A stretch of DNA of 64,000 nt from Dyadobacter arcticus (GCF_011762185.1 NZ_JAASQJ010000001.1:62001-126000), one strand, 5' to 3'; shown: positions 44,742 to 54,521, counted from the first letter of the stretch. Notes: a model not told the origin generated them from the sequence alone. Translations and numbers: made by a program.

Positions 44742-45462
44742 AATGCTGTGCCAAAGCGATTGTAAGAATATAAAATTGTTTGCAACCCGCCATCAGCAAT
44801 GTTTGTACACATTCTTCAAGCGTAGCTCCGGTTGTTAGCACGTCGTCCATAATAATAATAGATTTTTGATCTAGCTTCTCTTTTATTTCAAATACCCCTT
44901 TTACATTTTCCCTTCGTTCCAATTTGCTTTTCCCGGTTTGTGTTTCGGTATACCGGATTCTTTGCAGGGCAGTTCCCGTCCAGGGGATGCCGGTGACTCG
45001 TGAAAATCCTTCCGCCAATAAATCACTCTGGTTATAGCCGCGAATTTTTTTCTTTTTTTCATGAAGCGGAACGCTGATGATCAAATCTGCAGGGGGCAGG
45101 CTTCCCGATTCGATCAATTCTTCTCCAAACATAGATCCCAATAAAATCCCAACCTCCTTATTCCCCCTATATTTAAATGCGTGTAACAACTTTTGGACTT
45201 TCCCTTTTTTTGTAAAGAGGAGAAATGAATGCGAGGATACCACTTCGGGAACATTGACAAATTTGTATTGCAGCGATGCTAGATTCAGGCTGTTATGGCC
45301 AATCCTTGGAAGCGAGACACGGCAAATGGTACACAATGTTTCCTCATTTCCGACCAAGGAATGCTCACAACCTTCACAGCAACGCGGAAACAGGAGGTCG
45401 ATAAAATCGCTTAAAAGAGTCTTGAATATCATTTCTTGGGAGGTAATGTGGATTAATTTCAA
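44740..45462 (-). CDS. comF: ComF-family phosphoribosyltransferase-like protein
   Basis: A 240-residue protein related to the competence protein ComF. An N-terminal zinc-binding region has two CxxC pairs (RCCEGCEHS and LCTICRVSLP, residues 28-50) and the C-terminal phosphoribosyltransferase domain holds the PRPP loop IIIMDDVLTTGATLEEC near residue 200, with KYRGNKEV near 95 and SVPLHEKKKKIRGYNQSDLLA near 130. An internal ATG at 45432 (MIFKTLLSDFIDLLFPRCC) matches the usual start and would widen the divergent gap to dihydroorotase. In Bacteroidota ComF is usually linked to DNA uptake by sequence only. Confidence 0.88.
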   Translation of the reverse strand: MKLIHITSQEMIFKTLLSDFIDLLFPRCCEGCEHSLVGNEETLCTICRVSLPRIGHNSLNLASLQYKFVNVPEVVSSHSFLLFTKKGKVQKLLHAFKYRGNKEVGILLGSMFGEELIESGSLPPADLIISVPLHEKKKKIRGYNQSDLLAEGFSRVTGIPWTGTALQRIRYTETQTGKSKLERRENVKGVFEIKEKLDQKSIIIMDDVLTTGATLEECVQTLLMAGCKQFYILTIALAQH

Positions 45463-45501
45463 AGTGACTGAATACCTTTACATCATCAAATCGTATCCGG
45501 G

Positions 45502-46863
45502 ATGGCAACACTTATTGTTAATGCACAGGTAGTAAATGAAAACTCTGTTCAAGAGTTAGACGTGATAATTGAAAAAGGTCACATTAAAAAAATCGGAAAA
45601 GATTTACAGCATATCCCTGCCGATCAGGTTATTGATGCTAAAGGCCAGTATCTGATGCCTGGGATTATTGATGATCAGGTTCATTTCCGCGAACCGGGGC
45701 TTACTCATAAAGCCAATATTTACACCGAATCGAAAGCGGCGGTGGCTGGCGGGGTAACTTCATTTATGGAAATGCCTAATACAGTTCCAAATACGCTGAC
45801 ACAACAACTACTTGCAGATAAGTATCAGATTGCCGCAAATACATCCCTTGCCAATTACTCATTTTTCATGGGGGCGTCTAACGACAACTATGAAGAAGTG
45901 ATGAAAACGGATACGGCGAATGTGTGCGGGATCAAGATATTTATGGGTTCTTCAACGGGAAATATGCTGGTTGATGCGCCGGATGCTTTGGAAAGGATCT
46001 TCGCAAATGCTCCTTGCTTAATTGCCACACATTGCGAAGATGAGCCAACGATAAGACAACGAATGGAGTTTTTTAAAGAGAAATTCGGGGACAATGTACC
46101 TTATAATATTCACGCTTTAATCCGGAATGCGGAGGCTTGCCTAATTTCATCCTCGTTTGCTTCGTCACTGGCCCATAAATATAAAACCAGGTTGCATATC
46201 CTGCACATATCTACGGGCGATGAAATTGTCTTATTTGAGCCGGGTATCCGCCGTAATGGGCAGATTTTATTGGCAGATGGAGAAAAGAAATTGGTGACGG
46301 CAGAGGCCTGTGTACATCATTTGTGGTTTGATGCGGAGGACTATCATAATTTGGGAAACAAAATTAAGTGTAACCCGGCTATTAAAGCGCCGCATCATAA
46401 GGAATCAATTTTAAAGGCGGTGCTTGACAACCGAATCGATGTGATTGCAACGGATCACGCGCCACATACAATTGAAGAAAAAGCCCAGCCTTACTGGCAA
46501 GCTCCCTCCGGCTTGCCATTGGTCCAACATACTCTGAATGTAATGCTCGAATTAAGTAAAACTGGCAAAATCTCAATTGAGAGGGTTGTTGAGAAAATGA
46601 GCCATGCAGTTGCAGATTGTTTTCAGATAAAAGACAGGGGATACATCAGGGAAGGATATCATGCGGATTTGATTTTGGTAGATACCAATGCAAACATCCG
46701 GGTCGAGACATCAAACATTTACGCTAAATGTGGCTGGTCCCCTTTTGAGGGCACAAATTTTGGATCACGCGTAACGCATACGTTTGTCTCCGGACATCCG
46801 GTGTTCGCGAACGGGGAATTTGACGAAAACAAAAAAGGGGAAAGGCTATTATTTTGTAGATAA
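45502..46863 (+). CDS. pyrC: Dihydroorotase
   Basis: Zinc amidohydrolase that cyclises carbamoyl-aspartate to dihydroorotate in pyrimidine synthesis. The 453 residues carry the metal motif IDDQVHFREPG near residue 54, the bridging Lys region GIKIFMGSSTG near 152, HCEDE and LHILHIST with the zinc His residues, and ATDHAPHTIEEK near 318 with the catalytic Asp. The class I length and MEMPNT motif suit a bacterial single-function enzyme. Its last 15 bases overlap the 3' end of the convergent Nudix gene. Confidence 0.92.
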   Translation: MATLIVNAQVVNENSVQELDVIIEKGHIKKIGKDLQHIPADQVIDAKGQYLMPGIIDDQVHFREPGLTHKANIYTESKAAVAGGVTSFMEMPNTVPNTLTQQLLADKYQIAANTSLANYSFFMGASNDNYEEVMKTDTANVCGIKIFMGSSTGNMLVDAPDALERIFANAPCLIATHCEDEPTIRQRMEFFKEKFGDNVPYNIHALIRNAEACLISSSFASSLAHKYKTRLHILHISTGDEIVLFEPGIRRNGQILLADGEKKLVTAEACVHHLWFDAEDYHNLGNKIKCNPAIKAPHHKESILKAVLDNRIDVIATDHAPHTIEEKAQPYWQAPSGLPLVQHTLNVMLELSKTGKISIERVVEKMSHAVADCFQIKDRGYIREGYHADLILVDTNANIRVETSNIYAKCGWSPFEGTNFGSRVTHTFVSGHPVFANGEFDENKKGERLLFCR

Positions 46864-47271
46864 ATACTCATAATAATTCTCAATCACATTCAGATCGGCT
46901 TCTGTCCAGTCCAGCGAGGGTAATTCTTTTGGTTTAAGCCAGAGAATCTGCTCGTGTTCTGTCAATGTGATTTGATAAGAATTAAGTCGGCAAACAAATG
47001 GTACCAGGATTATTTCACGCCATCCCTGGTCTTTGGATGTAACAGGCAACTTATGGATTATTTCAACTTCAACATTAAGCTCCTCTCTTATTTCACGAAG
47101 TAAAGCCTCTTCGTCTGATTCGTTTTTTTCTGCTTTACCTCCCGGGAATTCCCATTTTAAAGGAAATGAAAGTGCAGGACTACGCTGACCCGCCAGTACC
47201 TTTCCGTTATGTTCAATCACAGCACAGGGCACTCTCACAACTAACTTTTCGGAAACGAGTACTTCAATCAT
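46849..47271 (-). CDS. Nudix hydrolase, MutT type
   Basis: A 140-residue Nudix hydrolase, likely a nucleotide pool cleaner such as 8-oxo-dGTPase. The Nudix box is complete: GKAEKNESDEEALLREIREEL near residues 46-66, fitting Gx5Ex7REUxEE. The opening VRVPCAVIEHNGKVLAGQRSP and WLKPKELPSLDWTEADLNVI are typical of MutT/CTP-pyrophosphohydrolase-like proteins. It overlaps the end of dihydroorotase by 15 bp on the opposite strand. Confidence 0.88.
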   Translation of the reverse strand: MIEVLVSEKLVVRVPCAVIEHNGKVLAGQRSPALSFPLKWEFPGGKAEKNESDEEALLREIREELNVEVEIIHKLPVTSKDQGWREIILVPFVCRLNSYQITLTEHEQILWLKPKELPSLDWTEADLNVIENYYEYLSTK

Positions 47272-47293
47272 AGAGGCGGTCAGTAATTTACCG

Positions 47294-47301
47294 CAAAAAT
47301 A
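47294..47301 (-). promoter_or_regulatory. Bacteroidota -7 element TATTTTTG before the Nudix gene
   Basis: Minus-strand TATTTTTG, an exact TAnnTTTG match 22 bp upstream of the Nudix start codon. Confidence 0.4.
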
Positions 47302-47355
47302 CTACTTCTATTTTTAATATACACGCATTTGTTAAAAGTTCATACGGAGATCATG

Positions 47356-48381
47356 TTAGAATAATTCACCTGATCGGTGTTTTGGGATAATTCCAAGATG
47401 CTTGAATGCCTTTTCAGTCACTTCGCGTCCGCGAGACGTGCGTTTCATGTAACCTTCCTGTATTAAAAAAGGCTCGTAAACCTCCTCAATGGTTTCTGCT
47501 TCTTCACCACAAGCGGTTGCAATCGTCGACAACCCAACCGGACCACCTTTAAACTTATGGATGATCGTTGTGAGAATGCGGTTGTCCATTTCATCCAGCC
47601 CATTCTGGTCAACATCCAGTGCTTTGAGGGCCATTTCGGCAATGGCCACGGTAATTTGACCAGTTCCTTTTACTTGTGCGAAATCGCGGGTACGGCGAAG
47701 AAGATTATTCGCAATTCTTGGCGTTCCCCGGCTGCGTCGTGCGATTTCATAAGCGGCGTCATCTTCCAGAGGTGTTCGCAAAATAGATGCAGAACGTTTT
47801 AGGATAGATGTCAACAATTGGGCATCATAATATTCCAGCCTTGCATTGATCCCAAACCGCGCACGTAGCGGAGAAGTTAACATGCCTGCGCGGGTAGTAG
47901 CCCCAATTAATGTGAATGGATTAAGGCCAATTTGAATGCTCCTGGCATTTGGCCCGCTGTCGAGCATGATATCGATTTTATAGTCCTCCATTGCGGAATA
48001 TAGATATTCTTCTACAATGGGATTTAAGCGATGAATTTCATCTATAAAAAGAACGTCGTGCTCCTGAAGATTGGTGAGTAAGCCTGCCAGATCGCTCGGT
48101 TTATCAAGGACAGGGCCGGACGTGATTTTGATACCAGCGCCCAATTCATTTGCTACAATGTTGGATAAGGTGGTTTTTCCTAATCCCGGAGGGCCGTGAA
48201 GCAAAACATGGTCTAGGGCGTCACCCCGTTGCCTTGCTGCCTGCACAAAAACTTTCAGATTTTCGAGAATTTTATCCTGTCCAGTGAAGTCTTCAAAAGT
48301 GAGGGGACGCAAGGCGCGCTCGATCTCTTTTTCAGTGTTAGAAAGGTTTTCTTTATCTCCGGACAGGTAATCCTGACGCAT
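47356..48381 (-). CDS. ruvB: Holliday junction branch migration ATPase RuvB
   Basis: Hexameric AAA+ motor that drives branch migration with RuvA. The 341 residues have the N-terminal [18 protein letters not shown], Walker [10 protein letters not shown] near residue 66, Walker [10 protein letters not shown] near 115, sensor 1 [10 protein letters not shown], the arginine finger near LRARFGI and a winged helix after 265 ([26 protein letters not shown]). Length and motifs are typical. It lies downstream of the large PKD protein on the same strand, with a 64-bp gap. Confidence 0.96.
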   Translation of the reverse strand: MRQDYLSGDKENLSNTEKEIERALRPLTFEDFTGQDKILENLKVFVQAARQRGDALDHVLLHGPPGLGKTTLSNIVANELGAGIKITSGPVLDKPSDLAGLLTNLQEHDVLFIDEIHRLNPIVEEYLYSAMEDYKIDIMLDSGPNARSIQIGLNPFTLIGATTRAGMLTSPLRARFGINARLEYYDAQLLTSILKRSASILRTPLEDDAAYEIARRSRGTPRIANNLLRRTRDFAQVKGTGQITVAIAEMALKALDVDQNGLDEMDNRILTTIIHKFKGGPVGLSTIATACGEEAETIEEVYEPFLIQEGYMKRTSRGREVTEKAFKHLGIIPKHRSGELF

Positions 48382-48445
48382 AATGAAGTGCAGATTAAAA
48401 CAATGATTTAATCAAAAATAGCTGTTTTAATCTGCAAAAAGAAGA

Positions 48446-51316
48446 TTATCTGATGACCATTACAGAGCCGCGTTTCATAATTGGTGCGCGTTCGGGATAG
48501 TAAAGACTCTCGTATGATAAGACATATGGGTAGGCTCCCGGCAGGACTTTGATGCCTTTGTAAGTGCCATCCCAGCGTTCTTCGAGGTTATTGGTGGCAT
48601 AAATGACCTCACCCCAACGGTTATATATCCGGATTTGGAAATTGGTATAGTAAGCTCCAAAAATTTCCAATATTTCATTACGCCCCTCTCCGTCAGGAGT
48701 AAATGCGTCGGGAATGAAGAACCTTGGCTCGCATTTGTCAAGGACATTGGTTGATTGCTCGGTGACACAGCCCACCGCATTTGTTGCCCTAACTACATAT
48801 ACACCTTCCTGATTGACCGTAATCGTTCGTGTTGTATCACCCGACTTTGGCCATAAATAAGATAGCTGTCCGACCCCGCCTGCATCTAACGTGACAAACT
48901 GCCCATCGGGGATACAGATCATATTTTCAGGGGCAAGATTAAGGATTGGTGACGGTAACTCTACAACCTGAATGGTATCAGAATTAAAGCAATCGTTTCT
49001 GTCTCTAACAATTACAAAGTAGGTGCCTGGCTGACCAATTGTAACTTCCCTGGTTTTTTCTCCATTACTCCAATTAAACTCAATCCATCTTTCACTTTGT
49101 ACTTCCAATACGATAGAGCTGTCGCGGCATAAGGTTGTATCGGGACCAATCGAGAATGCTGGCGGCCTACGAAGTGTAATTTCGATGGTGTCAGCAGAAA
49201 AACATTCTCCTTGTGGGCCATTAAATGCTACTGCGATGTAGCGGCCAGTTGCAATTGCATTATAAGTTTTCTGGCGGCCTACAACCCTTCCACGGTGAAT
49301 CCAGGCATAAACTTCCGCCTGAACATTCATATCCAGGGGAACAAAGTTGCCACAGGTATCTTTATCCGCACCCAAATTGATCTGCGGTGGCGTTTCGTAA
49401 ATGGTAACTTCCTGGATTATGGTTGTGTCCTTACATTTATTGGTCGCACGCATTCTCACCATATATGTGCCTGGCTGCGTGTAGGTATAGGTTGCTTTCG
49501 TTTCCTTTGAAGGAGCCGTAAAGCTTCCATCCCCAAGGAAATCCCACTGGTAAGTATCTTCTATCGGATCGCAAATCGGGCTTGCCTGGAATGTAGTCGG
49601 TTCATTGGTACAAAAACCATCGGCTTCAAAACCAGGTCCAGACGCTTCCTGAGTGAAATCCTGCACCATATTAGGAAGACCTAACTGACTGTTTTTTCCG
49701 CCCAGGTTCACTCCATCTCTTTCGTATTCAACTCCGGTCAGAGAATTTCCTTCTGGTTCACCAATTACCGCAAGATATTCACTGCCCTCAATGGCCATGT
49801 AAATCTTTCCATCAGGGGCGAATTGAAGTGCTCCAAACTTTCGGGTCGCAGAGCTGTCGATGGTAATGGCAGTCTCCTCCAAAAGACTGTCCGGCAGCGT
49901 CAAATCATATTGTTTCAGATAGGAACTGGTCCCGTTTTCTCCCTGGAAGGATATGTACATTTTCTCTCCCGTCGGGGAGAACTCAATTCCATATGCAATA
50001 GGCGGGGCCGGCCCGAGGTCTATCTTTTTATCATAAGTAAGTACACCGGTCGAATCGTCAAAATTAAAAAGCTCGACGTAGTTTCTGGGGGGGCCGGGAA
50101 TAATCACGGCTAGTCTCCGCTGACCGGTTGCGCTATCTGGAGAGGAAAACTTCATGTATCCTTCCGCTTTATTCAGGCTATCATGCGCCATTCCCAATGC
50201 TGGCGAACTGGTTTCGACAAGACCGCCTGTGGTTGCATGAAAAATCCGGAATTTATTTGTTCCGTAGTCGTGAGAAATTACCCAGTAAGTACTGTCGCGA
50301 TTGTTACGGGCAGATACTATACGTTCAGTTGTTGGTTGCTGAAGCGTTGTGTTTTGTTCAATGATCGCGCCGAGTCCATTGTTCCTGCGCATATCCACAA
50401 CACTTACCGTCAGCAGTTTTTCGCCGTTGATATCAGAGGTAGTGAAAATATTGAAAAGATATTCACAGCCTTTACAGGTAGGTTGGGGCACAATGAGGAC
50501 GGATTGCGTCGAATTCGGGCTTCCCTTCATCGGCACACAAGTCCCTGAAAAACAGGGCATAACATCGCCATTCTTGTTCCAAACCGTTATACCATCCGAA
50601 TAGAACAAGAGCTGTCCTTTGGAATTTGCAATAGCCGACGTTCCCTCCGGCGTATTCAGTTTTCCGTCTGTGATGGGTGTGGGTGGATTGTTGGAAAAAT
50701 CAAGTCCTGCATTTCCTCCGAAAAACCATTTGGCCCCCTCCTGATTGGCAGGCTCCATACAAATTTTAACATTGATACGGTCCTGGATTTTGCAGCCATT
50801 TGGCAGGATAACCTCCACAGAATAGCAGCCTGAACTGTCCACATTCAAAGTCTGCGTCGTATCACCTTTTGGATACCATACAAACCTGGCACCATCGGGA
50901 GCGCCATTTGGATAAGGATCCAGGATAAGTGTATCGCCCGGACAAATTGTTGTGTCTGTCTTCCACTCCTGAAAAGAGGGAGGAAGCTTACCGACTTGGA
51001 TTACCTGAGAAACTGTTTGAGATGCACCGCCCTGTATTGTACGTACCAGTGTAACAGTATAGGCACCAGGAGCCATATAGGAATGTTGGGCATTTCGACG
51101 TGTATCAACGGCACCGCCGTCGCCAAAACTCCATCGCCACGTCCTGGCGGTACTTAAGGTATCACGAAATGAAGTGGAATCCGCGCAATCGGGATTTTGC
51201 ATGCATTGATTTTGCACCAGGAATGGAGCTTGCGCCTTTACATATGCTGTTGAGCACAGCATAAGAAAGAAAAAACAACAAAAAATTTGTTGGTACTTAT
51301 TATAAATTCGCCCCAT
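48446..51316 (-). CDS. Large secreted PKD-domain protein with T9SS type B sorting domain
   Basis: A 956-residue cell-surface or secreted protein. A signal peptide (1 to about 29, ending VKAQ) is followed by a PKD domain (RTWRWSFGDGG...GAYTVTLVRT, residues 58-105), a long beta-propeller-like region (about 190-560), further PKD-like segments (YQWDFLGDGSFTAPSKETKATYTY) and Ig-like repeats with DTxxxxR patterns. The C-terminus (FFIPDAFTPDGEGRNEILEI ... IRIYNRWGEVIYATNN ... WDGTYKG) is the gliding-motility-associated type B sorting domain, so it is exported by the type IX system. The divergent neighbour is PorP/SprF. Ligand or enzyme activity cannot be read. Confidence 0.88.
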   Translation of the reverse strand: MGRIYNKYQQIFCCFFFLMLCSTAYVKAQAPFLVQNQCMQNPDCADSTSFRDTLSTARTWRWSFGDGGAVDTRRNAQHSYMAPGAYTVTLVRTIQGGASQTVSQVIQVGKLPPSFQEWKTDTTICPGDTLILDPYPNGAPDGARFVWYPKGDTTQTLNVDSSGCYSVEVILPNGCKIQDRINVKICMEPANQEGAKWFFGGNAGLDFSNNPPTPITDGKLNTPEGTSAIANSKGQLLFYSDGITVWNKNGDVMPCFSGTCVPMKGSPNSTQSVLIVPQPTCKGCEYLFNIFTTSDINGEKLLTVSVVDMRRNNGLGAIIEQNTTLQQPTTERIVSARNNRDSTYWVISHDYGTNKFRIFHATTGGLVETSSPALGMAHDSLNKAEGYMKFSSPDSATGQRRLAVIIPGPPRNYVELFNFDDSTGVLTYDKKIDLGPAPPIAYGIEFSPTGEKMYISFQGENGTSSYLKQYDLTLPDSLLEETAITIDSSATRKFGALQFAPDGKIYMAIEGSEYLAVIGEPEGNSLTGVEYERDGVNLGGKNSQLGLPNMVQDFTQEASGPGFEADGFCTNEPTTFQASPICDPIEDTYQWDFLGDGSFTAPSKETKATYTYTQPGTYMVRMRATNKCKDTTIIQEVTIYETPPQINLGADKDTCGNFVPLDMNVQAEVYAWIHRGRVVGRQKTYNAIATGRYIAVAFNGPQGECFSADTIEITLRRPPAFSIGPDTTLCRDSSIVLEVQSERWIEFNWSNGEKTREVTIGQPGTYFVIVRDRNDCFNSDTIQVVELPSPILNLAPENMICIPDGQFVTLDAGGVGQLSYLWPKSGDTTRTITVNQEGVYVVRATNAVGCVTEQSTNVLDKCEPRFFIPDAFTPDGEGRNEILEIFGAYYTNFQIRIYNRWGEVIYATNNLEERWDGTYKGIKVLPGAYPYVLSYESLYYPERAPIMKRGSVMVIR

Positions 51317-51539
51317 GTTTCGTTACTTGTTCAAACACCCCTACCCACCACATTTAATATTCAGGTTACCCGACAATACTAACGAAAATAAAATGCTAAA
51401 ATTTTGCGGGTTATTGTCGTTAAAACCTCTCTAATTTGAATATTAATACGCAATTTGAAGATATTTTGTTAAATTAAATTGGGTAAAATTTTAGAGCCCG
51501 TAACCTAACCGCATTTTATAGCGGCGATAAGTTAAATAT

Positions 51540-52571
51540 ATGAGCAAGCGTATACTTTGCCTTTTTTTGTTGACACTGCTTTGCGTGAAAGGTTGGAGCC
51601 AGGACCCGCAGTTCTCTCAATTCTACGCCAATCCGTTATATCTGAACCCCGCTCTTGCAGGTGGTGCCCTGGCGCCACGTGCCACAATCAATTACCGTAA
51701 TCAATGGCCTTCACTTTCGGCGAATTTTGTAACAACATCATTTGGCGCGGATGCGTTTTTCTCCAATTTCAATAGCGGGGTGGGTGTATTGGTGACGATG
51801 GACAGTCAGGGTTTGGGTAATTTAAAATCCACCGAGGCGGCATTGCAATATTCCTATCAGATCCAACTGAATGATCTTACGTCTCTTCGGCTTGGCATTC
51901 AGGGAGGTTTTGCTTCCCGCACGCTCGATTACTTTGGACTCACTTTCGGAGATCAGTATGATAATGGCGGACTTACGGGGCAACCATCGGAAGATCCGTT
52001 TGCGAAAGGGGGACCAAATGTTTTTTATGCCGATTTTGGTGCCGGAATGATGTTATACTCGGATTGGTACTGGGCCGGATTGTCTGCTCATCACCTTAAC
52101 AGGCCGAATCAGGCATTTTCTTCCATATCGGAAGCGCGACTTCCTGTTAAGGCTAGTTTGCAGGCGGGGTTGCGTATTCCTTTTGCAGGATATACTTTTC
52201 TTGGGGATGAAATTGATAAAGAAAAGACCATCTCTCCCGCAATTATGTACAAAAAGCAAGGGAAATACGATCAGTTTGATGCGGGATTATATGTGACCAT
52301 TGAACCCCTGGTTTTAGGAGCCTGGTATCGTGGGATACCATTCAAAAAGTACGAGCAGAACATTAATAATCACGAATCGCTTATCTTTCTAGCAGGATTT
52401 CGTCAGGACAAATTCTCCATTGGTTACAGTTATGACCTGACAATCTCCACATTGGGTACGGGAAGCGGCGGTGCGCACGAAATTTCGCTCTCCTACATTT
52501 TCCCACCACTGGATCCAAAGCCAAAACGCTCCAAAAGCAGCAAAAGGCAGCTTTCCTGCCCGAAATTCTGA
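51540..52571 (+). CDS. PorP/SprF-family type IX secretion outer membrane protein
   Basis: A 343-residue outer-membrane beta-barrel. A signal peptide (1-20, ILCLFLLTLLCVKGWSQ) precedes DPQFSQFYANPLYLNPALAGG, the family hallmark of PorP/SprF, and repeated barrel strands with IGYSYDLTISTLGTGSGGAHEISLSY near the end. These proteins assist secretion or surface anchoring of a specific partner that carries the type B sorting domain. The divergent 956-residue PKD protein, 223 bp away, is the obvious partner. Confidence 0.92.
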   Translation: MSKRILCLFLLTLLCVKGWSQDPQFSQFYANPLYLNPALAGGALAPRATINYRNQWPSLSANFVTTSFGADAFFSNFNSGVGVLVTMDSQGLGNLKSTEAALQYSYQIQLNDLTSLRLGIQGGFASRTLDYFGLTFGDQYDNGGLTGQPSEDPFAKGGPNVFYADFGAGMMLYSDWYWAGLSAHHLNRPNQAFSSISEARLPVKASLQAGLRIPFAGYTFLGDEIDKEKTISPAIMYKKQGKYDQFDAGLYVTIEPLVLGAWYRGIPFKKYEQNINNHESLIFLAGFRQDKFSIGYSYDLTISTLGTGSGGAHEISLSYIFPPLDPKPKRSKSSKRQLSCPKF

Positions 52572-52666
52572 TCTGCAAAATTCTTAATTGATAAGCAGTA
52601 TAAGGGTAAAGCGAGTTAATATTGGTCTTTTCCAATTACAACATCAATATTTCTTTGATCCAACTT

Positions 52667-53458
52667 ATGATTTCTAAATTTAAAAGAACCAAGATTTTTG
52701 TTTCTCTGGCGCTTTGCCTGATTACACTATGTGCAAATGCAGCTGCTCCGAAAAGAGAATACTACCAGATCAAGCTTTATCATTTAAAAGGGCAAGATCA
52801 GGAAACCCGCGTTGAAAATTATTTAAAAGATGCCTTTATACCTGCCATGCACCGTGCCGGGATTAAAGATATTGGCGTATTTAAGCCTGTTTCTTCTGAT
52901 ACTTCCGCAGGAAAACTTATTTATGTCTTGATACCTTTAAAATCGCTGGATCAGTTGCTTTCTGTCCCAAAAGAATTGGAAAAAGACGCAGCCTACCAGT
53001 CTGCCGGAAAGGACTACATTGACGCTGAATATAAAAATCCTCCTTACTCCCGGATTCAGTCGACCGTTTTACGTGCTTTCGAAAACAGCCCAATGCTAAA
53101 AAAGCCTACCCTTTCGACGCCGCGTAATGAGCGTATTTATGAGCTAAGAAGTTATGAAGCACATACCGAAAAAATCCATTGGAACAAGGTAAAGCAATTT
53201 AATGCAGGAAATGAAATTGGCATTTTTAATCGATTGGGCTTTAATGCTGTGTTTTATGGAGAAGTAATTTCGGGAGCTACCATGCCGAATCTGATGTATC
53301 TGACCACCTTTTCAGATAAAGCTTCGCGGGATGCGCATTGGAAATCGTTTTCCGACGATGCCGAATGGGGTAAAGTGAAGACAATGCCCGAGTATCAGAA
53401 CAACGTTTCAAAGAACATTACTTTGTTCCTTTATCCGACTGATTATTCAGATTATTGA
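52667..53458 (+). CDS. Exported NIPSNAP-family protein
   Basis: A 263-residue protein with an N-terminal signal peptide (about 1-24, ...LCLITLCANAAA), starting at ATG 52667 (a TTG at 52622 would add 15 residues). Two ferredoxin-like repeats are visible: REYYQIKLYHLKGQDQE near residue 28 and ERIYELRSYEAHTEKIHWNKV near 145, which is the typical NIPSNAP signature including LRSYxAH. The biochemical role of this family is not established. It is followed by a strong terminator. Confidence 0.82.
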   Translation: MISKFKRTKIFVSLALCLITLCANAAAPKREYYQIKLYHLKGQDQETRVENYLKDAFIPAMHRAGIKDIGVFKPVSSDTSAGKLIYVLIPLKSLDQLLSVPKELEKDAAYQSAGKDYIDAEYKNPPYSRIQSTVLRAFENSPMLKKPTLSTPRNERIYELRSYEAHTEKIHWNKVKQFNAGNEIGIFNRLGFNAVFYGEVISGATMPNLMYLTTFSDKASRDAHWKSFSDDAEWGKVKTMPEYQNNVSKNITLFLYPTDYSDY

Positions 53459-53472
53459 TATGAAAATATCAA

Positions 53473-53516
53473 CGAAAATCCCTGGGAGGCATCGCTTTCC
53501 AGGGATTTTCGTTTTT
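53473..53516. terminator. Bidirectional terminator between NIPSNAP and murQ
   Basis: Perfect 13-bp arms CGAAAATCCCTGG (53473-53485) and CCAGGGATTTTCG (53499-53511), then TTTTT; it lies at the convergent junction. Confidence 0.85.
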
Positions 53517-53522
53517 CTGTGA

Positions 53523-54326
53523 TCATCTTTTCACAGCATTGATCGCAGCACGAACACTTCCATGTTCATTCAAAAGCGATTCAGCTTCTTCTGGTGAAAC
53601 GCTCAGTTCTTCGATGATCATCCGGTGTGCACGATGTACCAGTTTTTCGTTGGTTAACTGCATGTCAACCATCTTATTCCCTTTCACTTTGCCCAGGCGG
53701 ATCATCACCGCTGTCGAAATCATATTCAAAACCAGCTTCTGGGCAGTTCCTGATTTCATTCTGGTGCTTCCTGTCATAAATTCAGGTCCTACTACAACTT
53801 CGACAGGAAATTCAGCCGCCTTTGCGACCGCAGAACCATCATTACAGACAATGCAACCAGTTAACAAGCCAGCCTCCCGGGCTTTATTTAACCCGCCAAT
53901 TACATAAGGAGTCCTACCCGAAGCAGCAATTCCAACCAAAGTATCGTTTTCGCCAGGCTGATAAGTAGCCAAATCAATCCACGCCTGTTTATCATCATCT
54001 TCTGCGTTTTCAACAGCCTTCCTGATTGCGGTATCCCCACCTGCAATGATTCCGACCACCAGATCGAACGGAACACCGAAAGTTGGCGGGCATTCGGATG
54101 CGTCCACTACGCCCAGCCGTCCGCTTGTACCTGCGCCGATGTAATACAACCGGCCCCCTTTTTGCATCCTCGAGACAATTTGTCCTACAAGGGCTTCTAT
54201 TTGCGGGATAGATTTCTTAACTGCGTCCGGGACTGTCTGATCCTCCTGATTAATGGATGTCAGAATATGACCGATACTCATTTTTTCAAGATCATTATAG
54301 TTTGAGGACGATTCTGTTGTTTGCAT
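53523..54326 (-). CDS. murQ: N-acetylmuramic acid 6-phosphate etherase
   Basis: Splits the lactyl ether of MurNAc-6-phosphate to give GlcNAc-6-phosphate, part of cell-wall recycling. The 267 residues carry the SIS-domain signature YYIGAGTSGRLGVVDASECPPTFG near residue 62, VGIIAGGDTAIRKAVENAEDD near 90, and VVGPEFMTGSTRMKSGTAQK near 178, which are standard MurQ motifs. It has its own promoter upstream and no recycling partners next to it. Confidence 0.94.
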   Translation of the reverse strand: MQTTESSSNYNDLEKMSIGHILTSINQEDQTVPDAVKKSIPQIEALVGQIVSRMQKGGRLYYIGAGTSGRLGVVDASECPPTFGVPFDLVVGIIAGGDTAIRKAVENAEDDDKQAWIDLATYQPGENDTLVGIAASGRTPYVIGGLNKAREAGLLTGCIVCNDGSAVAKAAEFPVEVVVGPEFMTGSTRMKSGTAQKLVLNMISTAVMIRLGKVKGNKMVDMQLTNEKLVHRAHRMIIEELSVSPEEAESLLNEHGSVRAAINAVKR

Positions 54327-54348
54327 TTGATTGGTGTTTTATAAAAAT

Positions 54349-54377
54349 CAAAATTAAATATTTTCCCATTATTGCAA
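54349..54377 (-). promoter_or_regulatory. Promoter of murQ
   Basis: On the minus strand TTG (54377-54375), an 18-bp spacer and TAATTTTG (54356-54349), an exact -7 match, 23 bp upstream of the murQ start. Confidence 0.55.
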
Positions 54378-54435
54378 TTTCCCTTGATCAAATTTGGTAT
54401 TTATCATAGAAAATTCACAATAAAACGGCATAATG

Positions 54436-54467
54436 TTTGGAAAATAAAAAGATAGGGGTCTAATTTG
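54436..54467 (+). promoter_or_regulatory. Promoter of the ilv leader transcript
   Basis: TTTG (54436-54439), a 21-bp spacer and TAATTTG (54461-54467), close to the Bacteroidota TTTG/TAnnTTTG promoter. A transcript start near 54475 would place the leader peptide about 45 bases in. Confidence 0.5.
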
Positions 54468-54481
54468 TAATAAAAAATAAA

Positions 54482-54499
54482 TTAGCGAAATTTCGCTAA
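54482..54499. promoter_or_regulatory. 18-bp perfect palindrome, operator candidate
   Basis: TTAGCGAAATTTCGCTAA is a perfect 18-bp palindrome with no spacer, just downstream of the proposed promoter and upstream of the leader peptide. It looks like a dimeric repressor site rather than an RNA stem, as it has no loop. Confidence 0.5.
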
Positions 54500-54521
54500 A
54501 TCTAATGGTTCCGCTATCCAA

